The notes under the pieces were generated by a model. It worked only from the letters and a program-made list of their open reading frames with translations, was not told the DNA's origin and searched no databases. A stretch of DNA of 64,000 bases. Source: Rhizobium mayense (GTDB taxonomy: Bacteria; Pseudomonadota; Alphaproteobacteria; Rhizobiales; Rhizobiaceae). This document shows positions 25,283 to 34,645 of the stretch, one piece after another. The DNA is taken from assembly GCF_030272705.1 (NCBI RefSeq), contig NZ_JARFYM010000002.1:1-64000 (forward strand), given 5' to 3'. The first letter of the stretch is position 1. Each line of letters starts with the position of its first letter. The position numbers and the translations under genes were made by a program.

Positions 25283-26095
25283 ATGCACGAACGTGAACGC
25301 CATCGCATCATTTTGAGCGCCGTACAGGAAAAGCCTGTGGTGACGATTCAGGATATTTCCGAATTGACCGAGGCCTCCGAAGCGACGATCCGCCGCGATA
25401 TCGCGGCCCTGCATGTGCAGGGAAAGATCCGGCGCGTGCGCGGTGGCGCCGAATCGATCCATCCTCCGCAGCTCGGCAATCTGGCCGGACGCCCCTTCCG
25501 CGTTTCAGAAGGCGTCAATATCGACAGAAAGCGCGCAATTGCGCGCAAGGCGGCCGAATTATGCGGCCAGGGCGATGCCATCATCATCAATGGCGGCACG
25601 ACGACGTTCCAGCTTGTCCACTATATTTCGGCCTACCGGCTGCAGGTGATGACCAATTCCTTCGCCATTGCCGAACATCTGGTCAAGCACTCAAAGAATA
25701 CGGTGACAGTTCCGGGCGGCGCGATCTATCGCGAGCAGAGCCTGATCCTGTCTCCCTTCGACAATGACACGACCCGGAACTTTTATGCGCGGCGCATGTT
25801 CATCGGCGCGCAGGGTGTCGGCCCGCTCGGCATCATGGAGGCCGATGCCCTGGTGATCCAGAGCGAACAGAAGCTGATGCGCCAAGCCGACGAACTGGTC
25901 GTCATGGTCGATTCGAGCAAGTTCCATCAGCGTTCCAGCCTGATCTTGTGTCCGCTCGAACAAGTGACCACCATCATCACCGATGACGGCATTTCGGCGG
26001 AGACTGTACGCATGATCGAGGATGCCGGCGTATCGCTGATCATAACGAGCGTCACGGCGCAGGCCGAGAGGGAGGATTCCCCGTCAGTCGCATGA
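25283..26095 (+). CDS. rhaR: DeoR-family regulator of rhamnose catabolism
   Basis: A 270-aa DeoR/GlpR-type repressor. The N-terminal winged helix-turn-helix has the family signature VTIQDISELTEASEATIRRDIAALHVQGKIRRVRGGA (in pieces, about residues 18-56). The C-terminal sugar-phosphate sensor domain shows NGGTTTFQL (about 97-105) and AQGVGPLGI. GAAGGAGGAG precedes ATG. In rhizobia the rha locus is controlled by such a DeoR-type negative regulator; it leads the transport and kinase operon here, ending 56 bases before rhaS. The effector is likely a phosphorylated rhamnose intermediate (inference). Confidence 0.93.
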   Translation: MHERERHRIILSAVQEKPVVTIQDISELTEASEATIRRDIAALHVQGKIRRVRGGAESIHPPQLGNLAGRPFRVSEGVNIDRKRAIARKAAELCGQGDAIIINGGTTTFQLVHYISAYRLQVMTNSFAIAEHLVKHSKNTVTVPGGAIYREQSLILSPFDNDTTRNFYARRMFIGAQGVGPLGIMEADALVIQSEQKLMRQADELVVMVDSSKFHQRSSLILCPLEQVTTIITDDGISAETVRMIEDAGVSLIITSVTAQAEREDSPSVA

Positions 26096-26151
26096 GATGT
26101 GGCGGGGTGAGCATAGCCTATCAATTTTGGGCAACTTTGGGAGGAAGAGAC

Positions 26152-27147
26152 ATGAATATTGCAAAGAAATTGGCGATCGGCGTAGCGCTGGCCGTCGCAA
26201 TGATGGCCGGCACGGCAAGTGCGAAAGACATCAAGATCGGCCTCGTGGTGAAGTCGCTCGGCAACGGCTTCTTCGAAGCGGCCAACAAGGGCGCTCAGGA
26301 AGCCGCGAAGGAACTCGGCGGCGTCCAGGTCATCTACACCGGCCCGACGCAGCCGACCGCCGAAGCCCAGATCGAAGTGATCAACTCGCTGATCGCACAG
26401 GGCGTCGACGCCATTGCTATCTCCGCCAACGACAAGGATGCTGTGGTGCCAGCCTTGAAGAAAGCCACGCAGCGCGGCATCAAGGTTATCTCCTGGGATT
26501 CCGGCGTGGCTCCGGCCGGCCGCATCCTGCAGCTCAATCCGTCTTCGAACGAGCTGATCGGCAAGATGTGCCTGACGCTCGCCAAGGACCATCTTGACGG
26601 CGGCAAGGGCAATTTCGCCATCCTGTCGGCGACTTCGACCGCCACAAATCAGAACATCTGGATCGGCGAGATGAAGAAGCAGCTCAAGGATTTCCCGGGC
26701 CTCAACCTCGTTACGACCGTCTACGGTGACGACCTTTCGGACAAGAGCTACCGCGAAGCCCAGGGCCTCCTGACCTCGCATCCGGAAGTCAAGGTCATCG
26801 TCGCTCCGACGACCGTCGGCGTGCTCGCCGCGTCGCAGGCCGTCAAGGACGCCGGCAAGATCGGCCAGGTCTATGTAACCGGTCTCGGCCTGCCGTCCGA
26901 AATGGCTGGCGCCATCAAGTCGGGCGCCACGAAGGAATTTGCGATCTGGAACCCGATCGACCTCGGCTATTCCGCAACGCAGATCTCCTACCGTCTCGTC
27001 AAGGGTGAAACCGACGGCAAGCCGGGCAGCGAGATCAATGCCGGTCGCATGGGCAAGATCAAGGTTGGAGACAACGGCGAAGCCGCCATGGCTGATCCTT
27101 TCGTCTACAACGCTTCGAATATCGATCAGTTCTCCAAGGTCTTCTGA
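26152..27147 (+). CDS. rhaS: L-rhamnose ABC transporter periplasmic binding protein
   Basis: A 331-aa sugar-binding protein of the RbsB-like (CUT2) class. A signal peptide covers about residues 1-24 (MMAGTASA|KDIKIG). Then come GLVVKSLGNGFFEAANKGAQEAAKEL and the repeated two-lobe fold with VDAIAISANDKDAVVPALKKA (in pieces). Start at 26152 follows GGGAGGAAGAG. It delivers L-rhamnose to RhaPQ. A perfect hairpin with a UUCG tetraloop follows the stop codon, consistent with higher expression than the downstream transporter genes. Confidence 0.95.
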   Translation: MNIAKKLAIGVALAVAMMAGTASAKDIKIGLVVKSLGNGFFEAANKGAQEAAKELGGVQVIYTGPTQPTAEAQIEVINSLIAQGVDAIAISANDKDAVVPALKKATQRGIKVISWDSGVAPAGRILQLNPSSNELIGKMCLTLAKDHLDGGKGNFAILSATSTATNQNIWIGEMKKQLKDFPGLNLVTTVYGDDLSDKSYREAQGLLTSHPEVKVIVAPTTVGVLAASQAVKDAGKIGQVYVTGLGLPSEMAGAIKSGATKEFAIWNPIDLGYSATQISYRLVKGETDGKPGSEINAGRMGKIKVGDNGEAAMADPFVYNASNIDQFSKVF

Positions 27148-27169
27148 TCAGCAGACCCATTCGCAGCTT

Positions 27170-27191
27170 TCCGGCGGCTTCGGCCGCCGGA
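27170..27191 (+). promoter_or_regulatory. UUCG-capped intercistronic hairpin after rhaS
   Basis: TCCGGCGGC (27170-27178) and GCCGCCGGA (27183-27191) form a perfect 9-bp stem closed by C(TTCG)G, an exceptionally stable tetraloop. It is 22 bases after the rhaS stop and not followed by a U-run. It probably stabilises rhaS mRNA or attenuates expression of rhaTPQUK. Confidence 0.7.
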
Positions 27192-27219
27192 CTTGGTTAA
27201 CTTATCCGGTACATTGCTG

Positions 27220-28755
27220 ATGACCACAGTCCTTCAACGACCCGCCATGGGCATGCCAAGCTTGGGCAATACGGCCATTCTGGAAATGCGCGGCATTTCG
27301 CAGATATTTCCGGGTGTAAAGGCGCTCGATGGCGTCAGTATCTCGCTTTATCCAGGCAAGGTCACCGCCCTGATCGGCGAAAACGGCGCCGGCAAATCGA
27401 CGCTCGTCAAGATTCTGACCGGCATCTATCGTCCGAACGAGGGCGAAATCCTCGTCGACGGCAAGCCGGTGACGTTTCACAGCGCCCAGGCCGCGATCGA
27501 CGCCGGCGTCACCGCCATACATCAGGAGACCGTGCTCTTCGACGAGCTGACGGTTGCCGAAAACATCTTTCTCGGCCATGCGCCGCGCACGAAATTCCGC
27601 ACCATCGACTGGAAGACGATGAACAGCCGGTCAAGGCTGCTGCTGGAATCGCTGGAAAGCAGCATTGATCCGTCGATCCGCCTGAAGGACCTTTCCATCG
27701 CACAGCGCCATCTCGTGGCGATTGCCCGCGCCCTGTCTATCGAAGCACGCATCGTTATCATGGACGAGCCGACCGCGGCTCTCTCCCGCAAGGAGATCGA
27801 TGACCTCTTCCGTATCGTCGAAGGTCTGAAGGCCAAGGGCAAAGCGATATTGTTCATCAGCCACAAGTTCGATGAACTCTATGAAATCGCCGATAACTTC
27901 GTCGTTTTCCGCGACGGCCGCGCCGTCGGACACGGCCGGCTGAAGGAGACGCCGCAAGACGAGATCGTCCGCATGATGGTCGGTCGCGACGTCAAGGATG
28001 CTTTCCCGAAGGTGCCCGTCACGATCGGCAACGTCGTGCTCGAAGTCGAGAACTATTGCCACCGCACGGAATTCCGCGGCATCTCCTTCAAGCTCCGACG
28101 CGGCGAAATCCTCGGTGTCTACGGCCTGATTGGCGCCGGTCGTTCCGAACTGTGCCAATCGCTGTTCGGCATTACCAGGCCGCTCTCGGGCCGGCTGACG
28201 CTGAACGGTCAGGAAATCCATATCCATTCGCCGCATGACGCGATCCGCGCCGGCATCGTCTATGTGCCGGAGGAGCGCGGGCGTCATGGCCTGGCGCTGC
28301 CGATGCCGATCTATCAGAACATGTCGCTGCCTTCGCTCGGGCGCACCTCGCGCAAAGGCTTTCTGACGGCCGCCAACGAGTTCGCGCTCGCCCGCAAATA
28401 TGCCGAGCGGCTGGACCTGCGCGCCGCGGCCCTTTCTGTGCCGGTCGGCACGCTGTCGGGCGGCAACCAGCAGAAGGTGGTAATCGGCAAATGGCTGGCG
28501 ACGCAGCCGAAGATCATCATTCTCGACGAGCCGACCAAGGGCATCGACATCGGCTCGAAGGCTGCCGTGCACGGCTTCATCAGCGAACTGGCAGCCGAAG
28601 GCCTTAGCATCATCATGATCTCCTCCGAACTGCCTGAAATCCTTGGCATGTCGGACCGCGTGCTGGTGATGAAGGAGGGCCTTTCGGCGGGCCTGTTCGA
28701 GCGCGAAGGGCTGACGCCGGAAACGTTGGTGCGCGCCGCCACGGGCAATGCATAG
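27220..28755 (+). CDS. rhaT: L-rhamnose ABC transporter ATP-binding protein (two ABC domains)
   Basis: A 511-aa CUT2-type ATPase with tandem nucleotide-binding domains, as in RbsA. Domain 1 has Walker A GENGAGKST near residue 56 and a degenerate signature LSIAQRHLV in place of LSGGQ. Domain 2 has a degenerate P-loop GLIGAGRSE, then signature LSGGNQQKV near residue 408 and IILDEPTKGID. ATG 27220 has a weak ribosome site; a TTG at 27193 overlaps the hairpin and is less likely. Name follows rhizobial usage, where rhaT is the ATPase, not the E. coli RhaT symporter. Confidence 0.93.
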   Translation: MTTVLQRPAMGMPSLGNTAILEMRGISQIFPGVKALDGVSISLYPGKVTALIGENGAGKSTLVKILTGIYRPNEGEILVDGKPVTFHSAQAAIDAGVTAIHQETVLFDELTVAENIFLGHAPRTKFRTIDWKTMNSRSRLLLESLESSIDPSIRLKDLSIAQRHLVAIARALSIEARIVIMDEPTAALSRKEIDDLFRIVEGLKAKGKAILFISHKFDELYEIADNFVVFRDGRAVGHGRLKETPQDEIVRMMVGRDVKDAFPKVPVTIGNVVLEVENYCHRTEFRGISFKLRRGEILGVYGLIGAGRSELCQSLFGITRPLSGRLTLNGQEIHIHSPHDAIRAGIVYVPEERGRHGLALPMPIYQNMSLPSLGRTSRKGFLTAANEFALARKYAERLDLRAAALSVPVGTLSGGNQQKVVIGKWLATQPKIIILDEPTKGIDIGSKAAVHGFISELAAEGLSIIMISSELPEILGMSDRVLVMKEGLSAGLFEREGLTPETLVRAATGNA

Positions 28756-28765
28756 GGAGGGCCGG

Positions 28766-29770
28766 ATGCCACGCATACTCAAAAAACGCGAGACGCTGCT
28801 CTTCGTCATCATCATCGTGATGATCGCCGGTTTTGCAACGCGTGCGGCCGGCTTTGCCGAGCCCGCCAATCTTGCCAATATCTTCAACGATACGTCGATC
28901 CTGATCATCCTGGCGCTGGCGCAGATGACCGTCATCCTGACGAAATCGATCGATCTTTCCGTCGCCGCCAATCTCGCCTTTACGGGCATGGCCATCGCCA
29001 TGCTGAATGCCGCCTATCCCGATCTTCCGCTGATCGTGCTCGTGATCACCGCTGTCATCATGGGCGCGGTGCTCGGCGCCATCAACGGTTATCTCGTCTG
29101 GGCTCTCGAAATCCCGCCAATCGTCGTCACGCTCGGCACGCTTACCATCTATCGCGGCATGGCCTTCGTGCTGTCTGGCGGCGCCTGGGTCAATGCCCAT
29201 CAGTTCACGCCGATCTTCCTCAACGTCCCCCGCACGCCGCTCCTCGGCCTGCCGGTGCTCTCGTGGATCGCCATAGCCATCGTGGTCATGATGTATTTCG
29301 TGCTGCGCTACACGCGCTTCGGCCGCTCGACCTATGCCAGCGGCGGCAATCCCGTAGCGGCCGTCTATGCGGGCATCGATGTCGGCTGGACGCGCTTTCT
29401 CGCCTTCGTGCTTTCGGGCGCTCTGGCCGGGCTCAGCAGCTATCTCTGGGTGTCGCGTTATGCGGTCGCCTATGTCGACATCGCCAACGGTTTCGAGCTC
29501 GACAGCGTCGCGGCCTGCGTCATCGGCGGCATCTCGATCGCCGGCGGCGTCGGCTCGGTCGCCGGCACCCTGCTCGGCGCGCTGTTTCTCGGCGTCATCA
29601 AGAATGCCCTGCCCGTCATCGGCATTTCGCCGTTCACGCAGATGGCGATCTCCGGCACCGTCATCATCCTCGCCGTCGCATTCAACGCCCGCCGTGAGCG
29701 TAATCGCGGCCGCATCATCCTCAGGGATCAGGCCGCCAAGGAAGCCTCGGGCAAGGAGGTCACCGCATGA
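28766..29770 (+). CDS. rhaP: L-rhamnose ABC transporter permease
   Basis: A 334-aa CUT2 (RbsC-type) inner-membrane permease with about eight to ten helices. It carries SIDLSVAANLAFTGM (the conserved IDLSVG-like motif), NGYLVWALEIPPIVVTLGTLTIYRG in pieces, and the C-terminal ACVIGGISIAGGVGSVAGTLLGA stretch (in part). Start at 28766 is preceded by AGGGAGGG, ten bases after the rhaT stop. Its stop overlaps the rhaQ start by four bases (ATGA). It pairs with RhaQ to form the channel. Confidence 0.95.
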   Translation: MPRILKKRETLLFVIIIVMIAGFATRAAGFAEPANLANIFNDTSILIILALAQMTVILTKSIDLSVAANLAFTGMAIAMLNAAYPDLPLIVLVITAVIMGAVLGAINGYLVWALEIPPIVVTLGTLTIYRGMAFVLSGGAWVNAHQFTPIFLNVPRTPLLGLPVLSWIAIAIVVMMYFVLRYTRFGRSTYASGGNPVAAVYAGIDVGWTRFLAFVLSGALAGLSSYLWVSRYAVAYVDIANGFELDSVAACVIGGISIAGGVGSVAGTLLGALFLGVIKNALPVIGISPFTQMAISGTVIILAVAFNARRERNRGRIILRDQAAKEASGKEVTA

Positions 29771-30780
29771 GCACCCTATCCGAAACCGTGCCGGAAAAGC
29801 GCAGCATTCCCGACCGCCTGGGCACGCCCTTCAAGCGCGTGATGGCGAGCTGGGAAGTGCTGCTGCTTGGCGTGGCGATTGCCATTTTCATTTTTAACTC
29901 ATTGGCTTCGCCCTATTTCCTCGACCCTTACAATCTCTCGGACGCGACCTTCAATTTCACCGAAAAGGCGATGATCGCATTCGCGATGGCGCTGCTGGTG
30001 ATCGCCGGCGAAATCGACCTGTCCGTCGCCGCCATCATCGCTCTCGCGTCGACCGCTATGGGCGCCGCAGCACAGGTTGGCGTCGACACCGTAGGATTGG
30101 TGGCAATCGGACTAGGCGTCGGGCTCGTCTGCGGCATTTTCAACGGCTTCCTTGTCTCGGCGCTGAAACTGCCGTCGATCGTCGTTACCATCGGCACTAT
30201 GAGCCTGTTCCGCGGTATTTCCTATATCGTCCTCGGTGACCAAGCCTATGGCAACTATCCGGATAGTTTCGCCTATTTCGGCCAGGGCTATGTCTTCTGG
30301 GTCTTCTCCTTCGAATTCGTCCTCTTCATCGTGCTGGCGATCGCCTTCGCTATTCTGCTGCATGCGACGAATTTTGGCCGGCAGGTCTATACGATCGGCA
30401 ACAATGATTTTGCGGCGCGCTTCTCCGGCATTCCCGTCGAGCGGGTCAAATTCATCCTGTTCCTTCTGACCGGCATCATGAGCGGCATCGCCTCCGTCTG
30501 CCTGACCTCGCGCCTCGGCTCGACACGCCCGTCGATCGCACTCGGCTGGGAGCTGGAAGTGGTAACCATGGTGGTGCTCGGTGGCGTATCGATCCTCGGC
30601 GGCTCCGGCACCATCGGTGGCGTCGTCATTGCCGCCTTCGTCATGGGCCTGGTGACGTTCGGTCTCGGCCTTCTCAACGTGCCGGGCATCGTTATGTCGA
30701 TCTTCATCGGCCTCCTCCTGATCATCACCATCGCGCTGCCGATCGTGGCACGTCGCATCAAAGCCATGAGTTCGAAATGA
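29767..30780 (+). CDS. rhaQ: L-rhamnose ABC transporter permease
   Basis: A 337-aa second CUT2 permease. A 35-residue cytoplasmic N-terminus is followed by about eight to ten helices, with [15 protein letters not shown] near residues 79-93, [25 protein letters not shown] in pieces, and [18 protein letters not shown] near the C-terminus. ATGA overlaps at both ends (with rhaP and rhaU) show tight translational coupling. It forms a heterodimeric channel with RhaP, energised by RhaT. Confidence 0.95.
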   Translation: MSTLSETVPEKRSIPDRLGTPFKRVMASWEVLLLGVAIAIFIFNSLASPYFLDPYNLSDATFNFTEKAMIAFAMALLVIAGEIDLSVAAIIALASTAMGAAAQVGVDTVGLVAIGLGVGLVCGIFNGFLVSALKLPSIVVTIGTMSLFRGISYIVLGDQAYGNYPDSFAYFGQGYVFWVFSFEFVLFIVLAIAFAILLHATNFGRQVYTIGNNDFAARFSGIPVERVKFILFLLTGIMSGIASVCLTSRLGSTRPSIALGWELEVVTMVVLGGVSILGGSGTIGGVVIAAFVMGLVTFGLGLLNVPGIVMSIFIGLLLIITIALPIVARRIKAMSSK

Positions 30781-31103
30781 CTGCTCCCCTCGAACGCCAC
30801 GCCTTCAAGATGACACTCAATCCCGGCATGGAGGCCGAGTACAGAAGGCGTCATGACGAGATCTGGCCGGAACTGGTCGAGCTTCTGCACCAAGCCGGCG
30901 TCAGCGACTACTCCATCCATCTCGACCGCGAAACGAACACGCTGTTCGGCGTTCTCACACGGCCGAAGGATCACACGATGGCCAGCCTTCCCGATCATCC
31001 CGTCATGAAGAAATGGTGGGCGCATATGGCCGATATCATGGCAACCAATCCCGACAATTCGCCCGTTCAAAGCGATCTCGTGACGGTCTTCCATCTGCCA
31101 TGA
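30777..31103 (+). CDS. rhaU: L-rhamnose mutarotase
   Basis: A 108-aa RhaU/RhaM-family enzyme interconverting alpha and beta anomers of L-rhamnose. The family fingerprint is clear: an N-terminal strand with [24 protein letters not shown] (in pieces), where the conserved Tyr and His act, [16 protein letters not shown], and the C-terminal pair of Trp in [12 protein letters not shown]. Length is normal for the family. It overlaps rhaQ and rhaK by four bases on each side. Confidence 0.95.
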   Translation: MTAPLERHAFKMTLNPGMEAEYRRRHDEIWPELVELLHQAGVSDYSIHLDRETNTLFGVLTRPKDHTMASLPDHPVMKKWWAHMADIMATNPDNSPVQSDLVTVFHLP

Positions 31104-32485
31104 TCGCTACGTCGACCTATCGCCACATCGCCGTCCTCGATATCGGCAAGACCAATGCCAAGGTCGTGGTGCTCGATGCGCAAACCGGCGCCGAGATCGC
31201 CGCCGTGCGGACCTCCAATACGACGTTGAGGAGCGGCCCTTATCCGCATTACGACATCGAGCGCTTGTGGGATTTTATCATCGGCGCGCTGAAGGGCTTC
31301 GCTACCGCACCCGGCTTCGATGCCATATCGATTACCACCCACGGTGCCTCTGCCGTTCTTCTTGGCGAAGATGGCAGCCTCGTCCTGCCGGTGCTCGATT
31401 ACGAGCATTGCTATCCCGAAGCCGTGCAGGAAGCCTATGAACGCCTTCGCCCGCCATTCAGCGAGACCTTTTCGCCGAGGCTCTCGGGCGGCCTGAATGT
31501 CGGCGCGCAAATCCATTATCAAAAGAGTGTATTTCCAAGCGATTTCGCCCGCGTCAGCAAAATTCTGACCTATCCGCAATATTGGGCCTTTCGGCTGACG
31601 GGCGTCGCCGCTAACGAGGTAACTTCGCTGGGTTGCCACACGGATCTTTGGAACCCGTCCGCCGGTGCCTATTCCTCGCTGGTTGACACGCTCGGTATTC
31701 GTGCCTTGATGGCCCCCATCCGCTCCGCCTTCGATGCGCTCGGGCCTTTGTTGCCAACGATCGTGACGGAGATTGGTCTTGACGCCCCGGTCCCAGTCTT
31801 TTGCGGCATCCATGATTCCAATGCCTCGCTGCTACCGCATCTCGTGGAGAACGAGGCGCCCTTCGCCGTCGTGTCGACCGGCACCTGGGTGATCAACTTC
31901 GCCGTCGGCGGCGACCTTGATCATCTCGATCCGGCGCGCGATGCGTTGGCCAACGTCGATGCCTACGGCCGAGCGGTGCCTTCCTCCCGTTTCATGGGCG
32001 GGCGGGAATTCGAAATATTGGCGGCCGAGATCGGGACTGCATCACCGGACGCAGCCGAAAAGGCGCTCGAAACCGTGATCGAAAAGGGCATCATGCTGCT
32101 GCCGAACGTGGTCGAGGGCTCCGGCCCTTTTCCGGGCAAGAAGATGCGCTGGATCGGGCAGGCGCAGGCGAGCTCAGCGGAACGCCTGGCCGCAGCCAGC
32201 CTCTATCTGGCGTTGATGACCGAGGCTTGCCTTGGCTTGATCGGCGCCAAAGGCCCTATTTTCGTCGAGGGGCCTTTTGCACTCAATCGCGCCTATCTTG
32301 CCGCGCTGTCTTCACTGACGGGATCCGACGTTATCGCGCTGCCCGGCTCGACGGGTACCAGCCAAGGTGCGGCGCTGTTAACCGGCATCAAGCCGACGGC
32401 TCCGTCAGAAAATGTGCCTATCCGGGCCGATCTGCCGGGCCTGCGAGACTATAGGCGAGCCTGGCACCAGGCATTGGCAGAATAA
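31100..32485 (+). CDS. rhaK: L-rhamnulokinase-type FGGY sugar kinase
   Basis: A 461-aa FGGY-family carbohydrate kinase. The N-terminal phosphate-binding strand [15 protein letters not shown] (near 11-25) and the ATP-domain motif FVEGPFALN are visible, as is [10 protein letters not shown] around residue 260. It phosphorylates L-rhamnose or L-rhamnulose; in R. leguminosarum the kinase is also needed for transporter activity. ATG 31100 overlaps the rhaU stop; an in-frame ATG at 31013 lies inside rhaU and is not used. It is the last gene of the rhaRSTPQUK operon. Confidence 0.93.
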   Translation: MIATSTYRHIAVLDIGKTNAKVVVLDAQTGAEIAAVRTSNTTLRSGPYPHYDIERLWDFIIGALKGFATAPGFDAISITTHGASAVLLGEDGSLVLPVLDYEHCYPEAVQEAYERLRPPFSETFSPRLSGGLNVGAQIHYQKSVFPSDFARVSKILTYPQYWAFRLTGVAANEVTSLGCHTDLWNPSAGAYSSLVDTLGIRALMAPIRSAFDALGPLLPTIVTEIGLDAPVPVFCGIHDSNASLLPHLVENEAPFAVVSTGTWVINFAVGGDLDHLDPARDALANVDAYGRAVPSSRFMGGREFEILAAEIGTASPDAAEKALETVIEKGIMLLPNVVEGSGPFPGKKMRWIGQAQASSAERLAAASLYLALMTEACLGLIGAKGPIFVEGPFALNRAYLAALSSLTGSDVIALPGSTGTSQGAALLTGIKPTAPSENVPIRADLPGLRDYRRAWHQALAE

Positions 32486-32589
32486 ACGCCTCCTTTGTCC
32501 GAATTCCACGCATCGCTTCAATTGCGATGAAAGGCCCCTTTCACGATCATCTCCGTATCCGCTGATTGGCACGATAAGGAGATTTGACC

Positions 32590-33240
32590 ATGTCCCAGGG
32601 AAGCGAAATCATCGCCGGAATCAGGATACCGGACAGCCAGATGGCAAAGGCAGCGACGGAGTTGGTGCGCGACACCGAAACCGACCTGCTCTATCACCAT
32701 TCCCGCCGCGTCTTCCTGTTCGGCGCACTGACGGGCGAGCGCAAGAAGCTGAAGTACGATCCGGAACTTCTCTATATCGGCACCATGTTCCACGATATGG
32801 GCCTGTTCGACTCCTACGCCAGCGAGACCGAGCGTTTCGAGGTCGACGGCGCCAACGCAGCCCGCGATTTTCTAAAAGCCTATGATGTCTCTGAGCGCGA
32901 TATCGACGATGTCTGGGATTCGATCGCGCTGCATACGACGCCCGGCATTCCGCAGCACAAGCGACCGACAGTCGCTCTCGTCACGGCGGGCGTCGAGATG
33001 GACGTGTTGGGCATTGCGTATCACGATTTCACCGAAGAGCAGCGCCATGAGGTCTGCAACTGTCATCCGCGCGGCCTGAAATTCAAGCACGGCATTCTCT
33101 CCGCCTTCTGCTACGGCACGATCAAGAAGCCGGAATCCACCTTCGGCAACGTCAAGGCCGACGTGCTGGAGCGCATGGACCCGACCTATAAGCGGCTGAA
33201 TTTCGCAGAAATGATCATGGATTCGGCCTGGGATAGCTGA
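32590..33240 (+). CDS. HD-domain protein (cyanamide-hydratase/phosphohydrolase-like)
   Basis: A 216-aa metal-dependent HD-superfamily protein. LLYHHSRRVFLFGAL near residues 33-47 supplies the first His, and IGTMFHDMGLFD around 60-71 is the HD motif; a later metal ligand may lie in the SIALHTTP segment. The overall pattern resembles cyanamide-hydratase-like and related HD proteins of unknown substrate. AAGGAG stands ten bases before ATG 32590. It is separated from rhaK by 104 bases containing only small inverted repeats, so it is probably a separate transcript. The hairpin at 33255 follows. Confidence 0.75.
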   Translation: MSQGSEIIAGIRIPDSQMAKAATELVRDTETDLLYHHSRRVFLFGALTGERKKLKYDPELLYIGTMFHDMGLFDSYASETERFEVDGANAARDFLKAYDVSERDIDDVWDSIALHTTPGIPQHKRPTVALVTAGVEMDVLGIAYHDFTEEQRHEVCNCHPRGLKFKHGILSAFCYGTIKKPESTFGNVKADVLERMDPTYKRLNFAEMIMDSAWDS

Positions 33241-33254
33241 TCTCTCCAACCGAA

Positions 33255-33282
33255 GGCTCGCCGGACATGATGTCGGCGGGCC
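33255..33282. terminator. Hairpin between convergent genes
   Basis: GGCTCGCC (33255-33262) pairs with GGCGGGCC (33275-33282, one G-U pair), and the inner GACAT/ATGTC extends the stem past a bulged G. It sits between the HD-domain gene and the convergent AraC-type gene. Only CACCTTT follows on the plus strand, so it is a weak bidirectional terminator at best. Confidence 0.5.
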
Positions 33283-33294
33283 TCACCTTTGGGC

Positions 33295-34254
33295 CTAACT
33301 CCGCCTGAAGCTCGCCCGGTACTGGTTCGGCGTCACACCCAGGCGTTTCGCAAAAACCTGTCGCATGCGCTGGACGTTGCCGAAGCCACATTCGAAGGCG
33401 ATGGCTTTCAGCGCAAGATCGCTACCTTCCAGGAGATTACGCGCCGCATCGACGCGCGCCTGCTCGACGAACTCGGCCGGCGTCACGTGAACCTGCTGCA
33501 CGAAGGCGCGAGCGAAATTCCGCGGGCTCATGCCGGCCTGCTCCGCAAGATCGGCAACGGAGAGGCGGTCACGCAGATGCGCCATGACATGCTGATAGAC
33601 CCTAGCGATCGGTGAGCCCTCTTCCGCCGGCGCCGCAATGTAAGGGCTGAACTGCGACTGACCGCCCTGACGCTGTGCAACGACGACGAGGCGTTTGGCA
33701 ACGGCGAGCGCGACGGCCGCACCATGATCCTCATTGATGATTGCAAGGGCGAGATCGATGCCCGCCGTGACGCCGGCCGAGGTCAGAAGCGCGCCATCGC
33801 GGATGTAGATGCGATCGAAATCGACATTCGCCTCAGGAAACATCCGCGCCAGCGCCGGCGCGTTCTGCCAGTGTGTCGTCACCAGCCGGCCATCAAGAAG
33901 GCCCGCGTGGCCAAGCGCGAAGGCGCCGGTACAGACCGAGCCGTAACGCGCGGCCGCGCCGACGATGGCGTGCAGGCAGGCGATCATCCGCAGATCGGGT
34001 GCAGCGTCAGGAAGCGCCGGCCCTCCAGCGACCAGGACCAGGTCGAAGCTGGGCCTCGCCTCCTCATAGGTAAGGTCCGGCACCAGGAGCATGCCATTCG
34101 AGGCGCGAAACGGCTGTCTCTCGGGGCCGATCAAAGTCACGCGATATCCTTCACCATCAGGGATGAACGCATTCGCCTCGACGAATGCGTCCAGCGGACC
34201 GGAGACGTCGAGGGCCTGCACCTCCGGAAAAATGATCATCGCGACCGATCGCAT
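33295..34254 (-). CDS. GlxA-type AraC-family regulator with DJ-1/PfpI domain
   Basis: A 319-aa regulator. Residues about 5-175 form a DJ-1/glutamine-amidotransferase-like sensor (IIFPEVQALDVSGPLDAF at the start; the elbow SVCTGAFALGHAGLLDG with a Cys). The C-terminal 100 residues are two AraC helix-turn-helix motifs (LSVADLAEQAGMSPRNFARAF, IAFECGFGNVQRMRQVF in pieces). Such proteins often control uptake or breakdown of nitrogenous or quaternary-amine compounds. Start at 34254 is set by GGAG upstream and by the domain boundary. It lies downstream of the tautomerase gene, same strand, with 91 bases between. Confidence 0.85.
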   Translation of the reverse strand: MRSVAMIIFPEVQALDVSGPLDAFVEANAFIPDGEGYRVTLIGPERQPFRASNGMLLVPDLTYEEARPSFDLVLVAGGPALPDAAPDLRMIACLHAIVGAAARYGSVCTGAFALGHAGLLDGRLVTTHWQNAPALARMFPEANVDFDRIYIRDGALLTSAGVTAGIDLALAIINEDHGAAVALAVAKRLVVVAQRQGGQSQFSPYIAAPAEEGSPIARVYQHVMAHLRDRLSVADLAEQAGMSPRNFARAFVQQVHVTPAEFVEQARVDAARNLLEGSDLALKAIAFECGFGNVQRMRQVFAKRLGVTPNQYRASFRRS

Positions 34255-34345
34255 CGAAACCGCACTCCGTCCAATCAGATAGGCAACGGAATGCGGTATA
34301 ATCGATATCGGGCGTCGCGGTATAGAAAGCGCAACTGCCGCGCCG

Positions 34346-34585
34346 CTATTTGCCGCCTGACGCAGCAAGCTGCCGCCGATATTCCTCAACCGGCAGACCG
34401 CCGAAGCCCCAGCTATCCATCTCCACCTCATTGATAACAACAAAAGTGGTGTTCTGCGGCTTGCCGAGAACGTCAAAGAGAAGGTCGCTGACCCCCTTGA
34501 TCAGGGCCGCCTTCTGTTCGGCGGTGGTTTGGGTGGCGCCCGGTGCGGTGCCTTCGCGGGTTACCTGGATGTTTACATAGGGCAT
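34346..34585 (-). CDS. 4-oxalocrotonate tautomerase-family protein
   Basis: A 79-aa tautomerase-superfamily protein. After removal of Met the catalytic Pro is N-terminal (M-PYVNIQVTREG). The conserved segment TAEQKAALIKGVSDLLFDVLGKP and VVINEVEMDSWGFGGL match the family, slightly longer than the classical 62-residue enzyme. GAGGAGC precedes ATG. It follows the SDR gene at 34646 on the same strand across a 60-base gap containing a hairpin, so the two are probably co-transcribed under the LysR gene at 35572. Substrate unknown. Confidence 0.85.
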   Translation of the reverse strand: MPYVNIQVTREGTAPGATQTTAEQKAALIKGVSDLLFDVLGKPQNTTFVVINEVEMDSWGFGGLPVEEYRRQLAASGGK

Positions 34586-34602
34586 GATTAAGCTCCTCGT
34601 TG

Positions 34603-34627
34603 GAGCGGCGACATTAGGGCGCCGCTC
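34603..34627 (-). promoter_or_regulatory. Intercistronic hairpin between SDR and tautomerase genes
   Basis: GAGCGGCG (34603-34610) and CGCCGCTC (34620-34627) form a perfect 8-bp stem with a 9-base loop. There is no U-run in the minus-strand transcript, so it is more likely an mRNA-stability or attenuation element than a full terminator. Confidence 0.5.
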
Positions 34628-34645
34628 GTTTTGGAATTCGGTCTG

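Noticed and set aside
27631..29001. 456-codon frame antisense to rhaT and rhaP
   Set aside because: Both sense genes have diagnostic motifs and coupled starts; the antisense frame is a codon-usage shadow.
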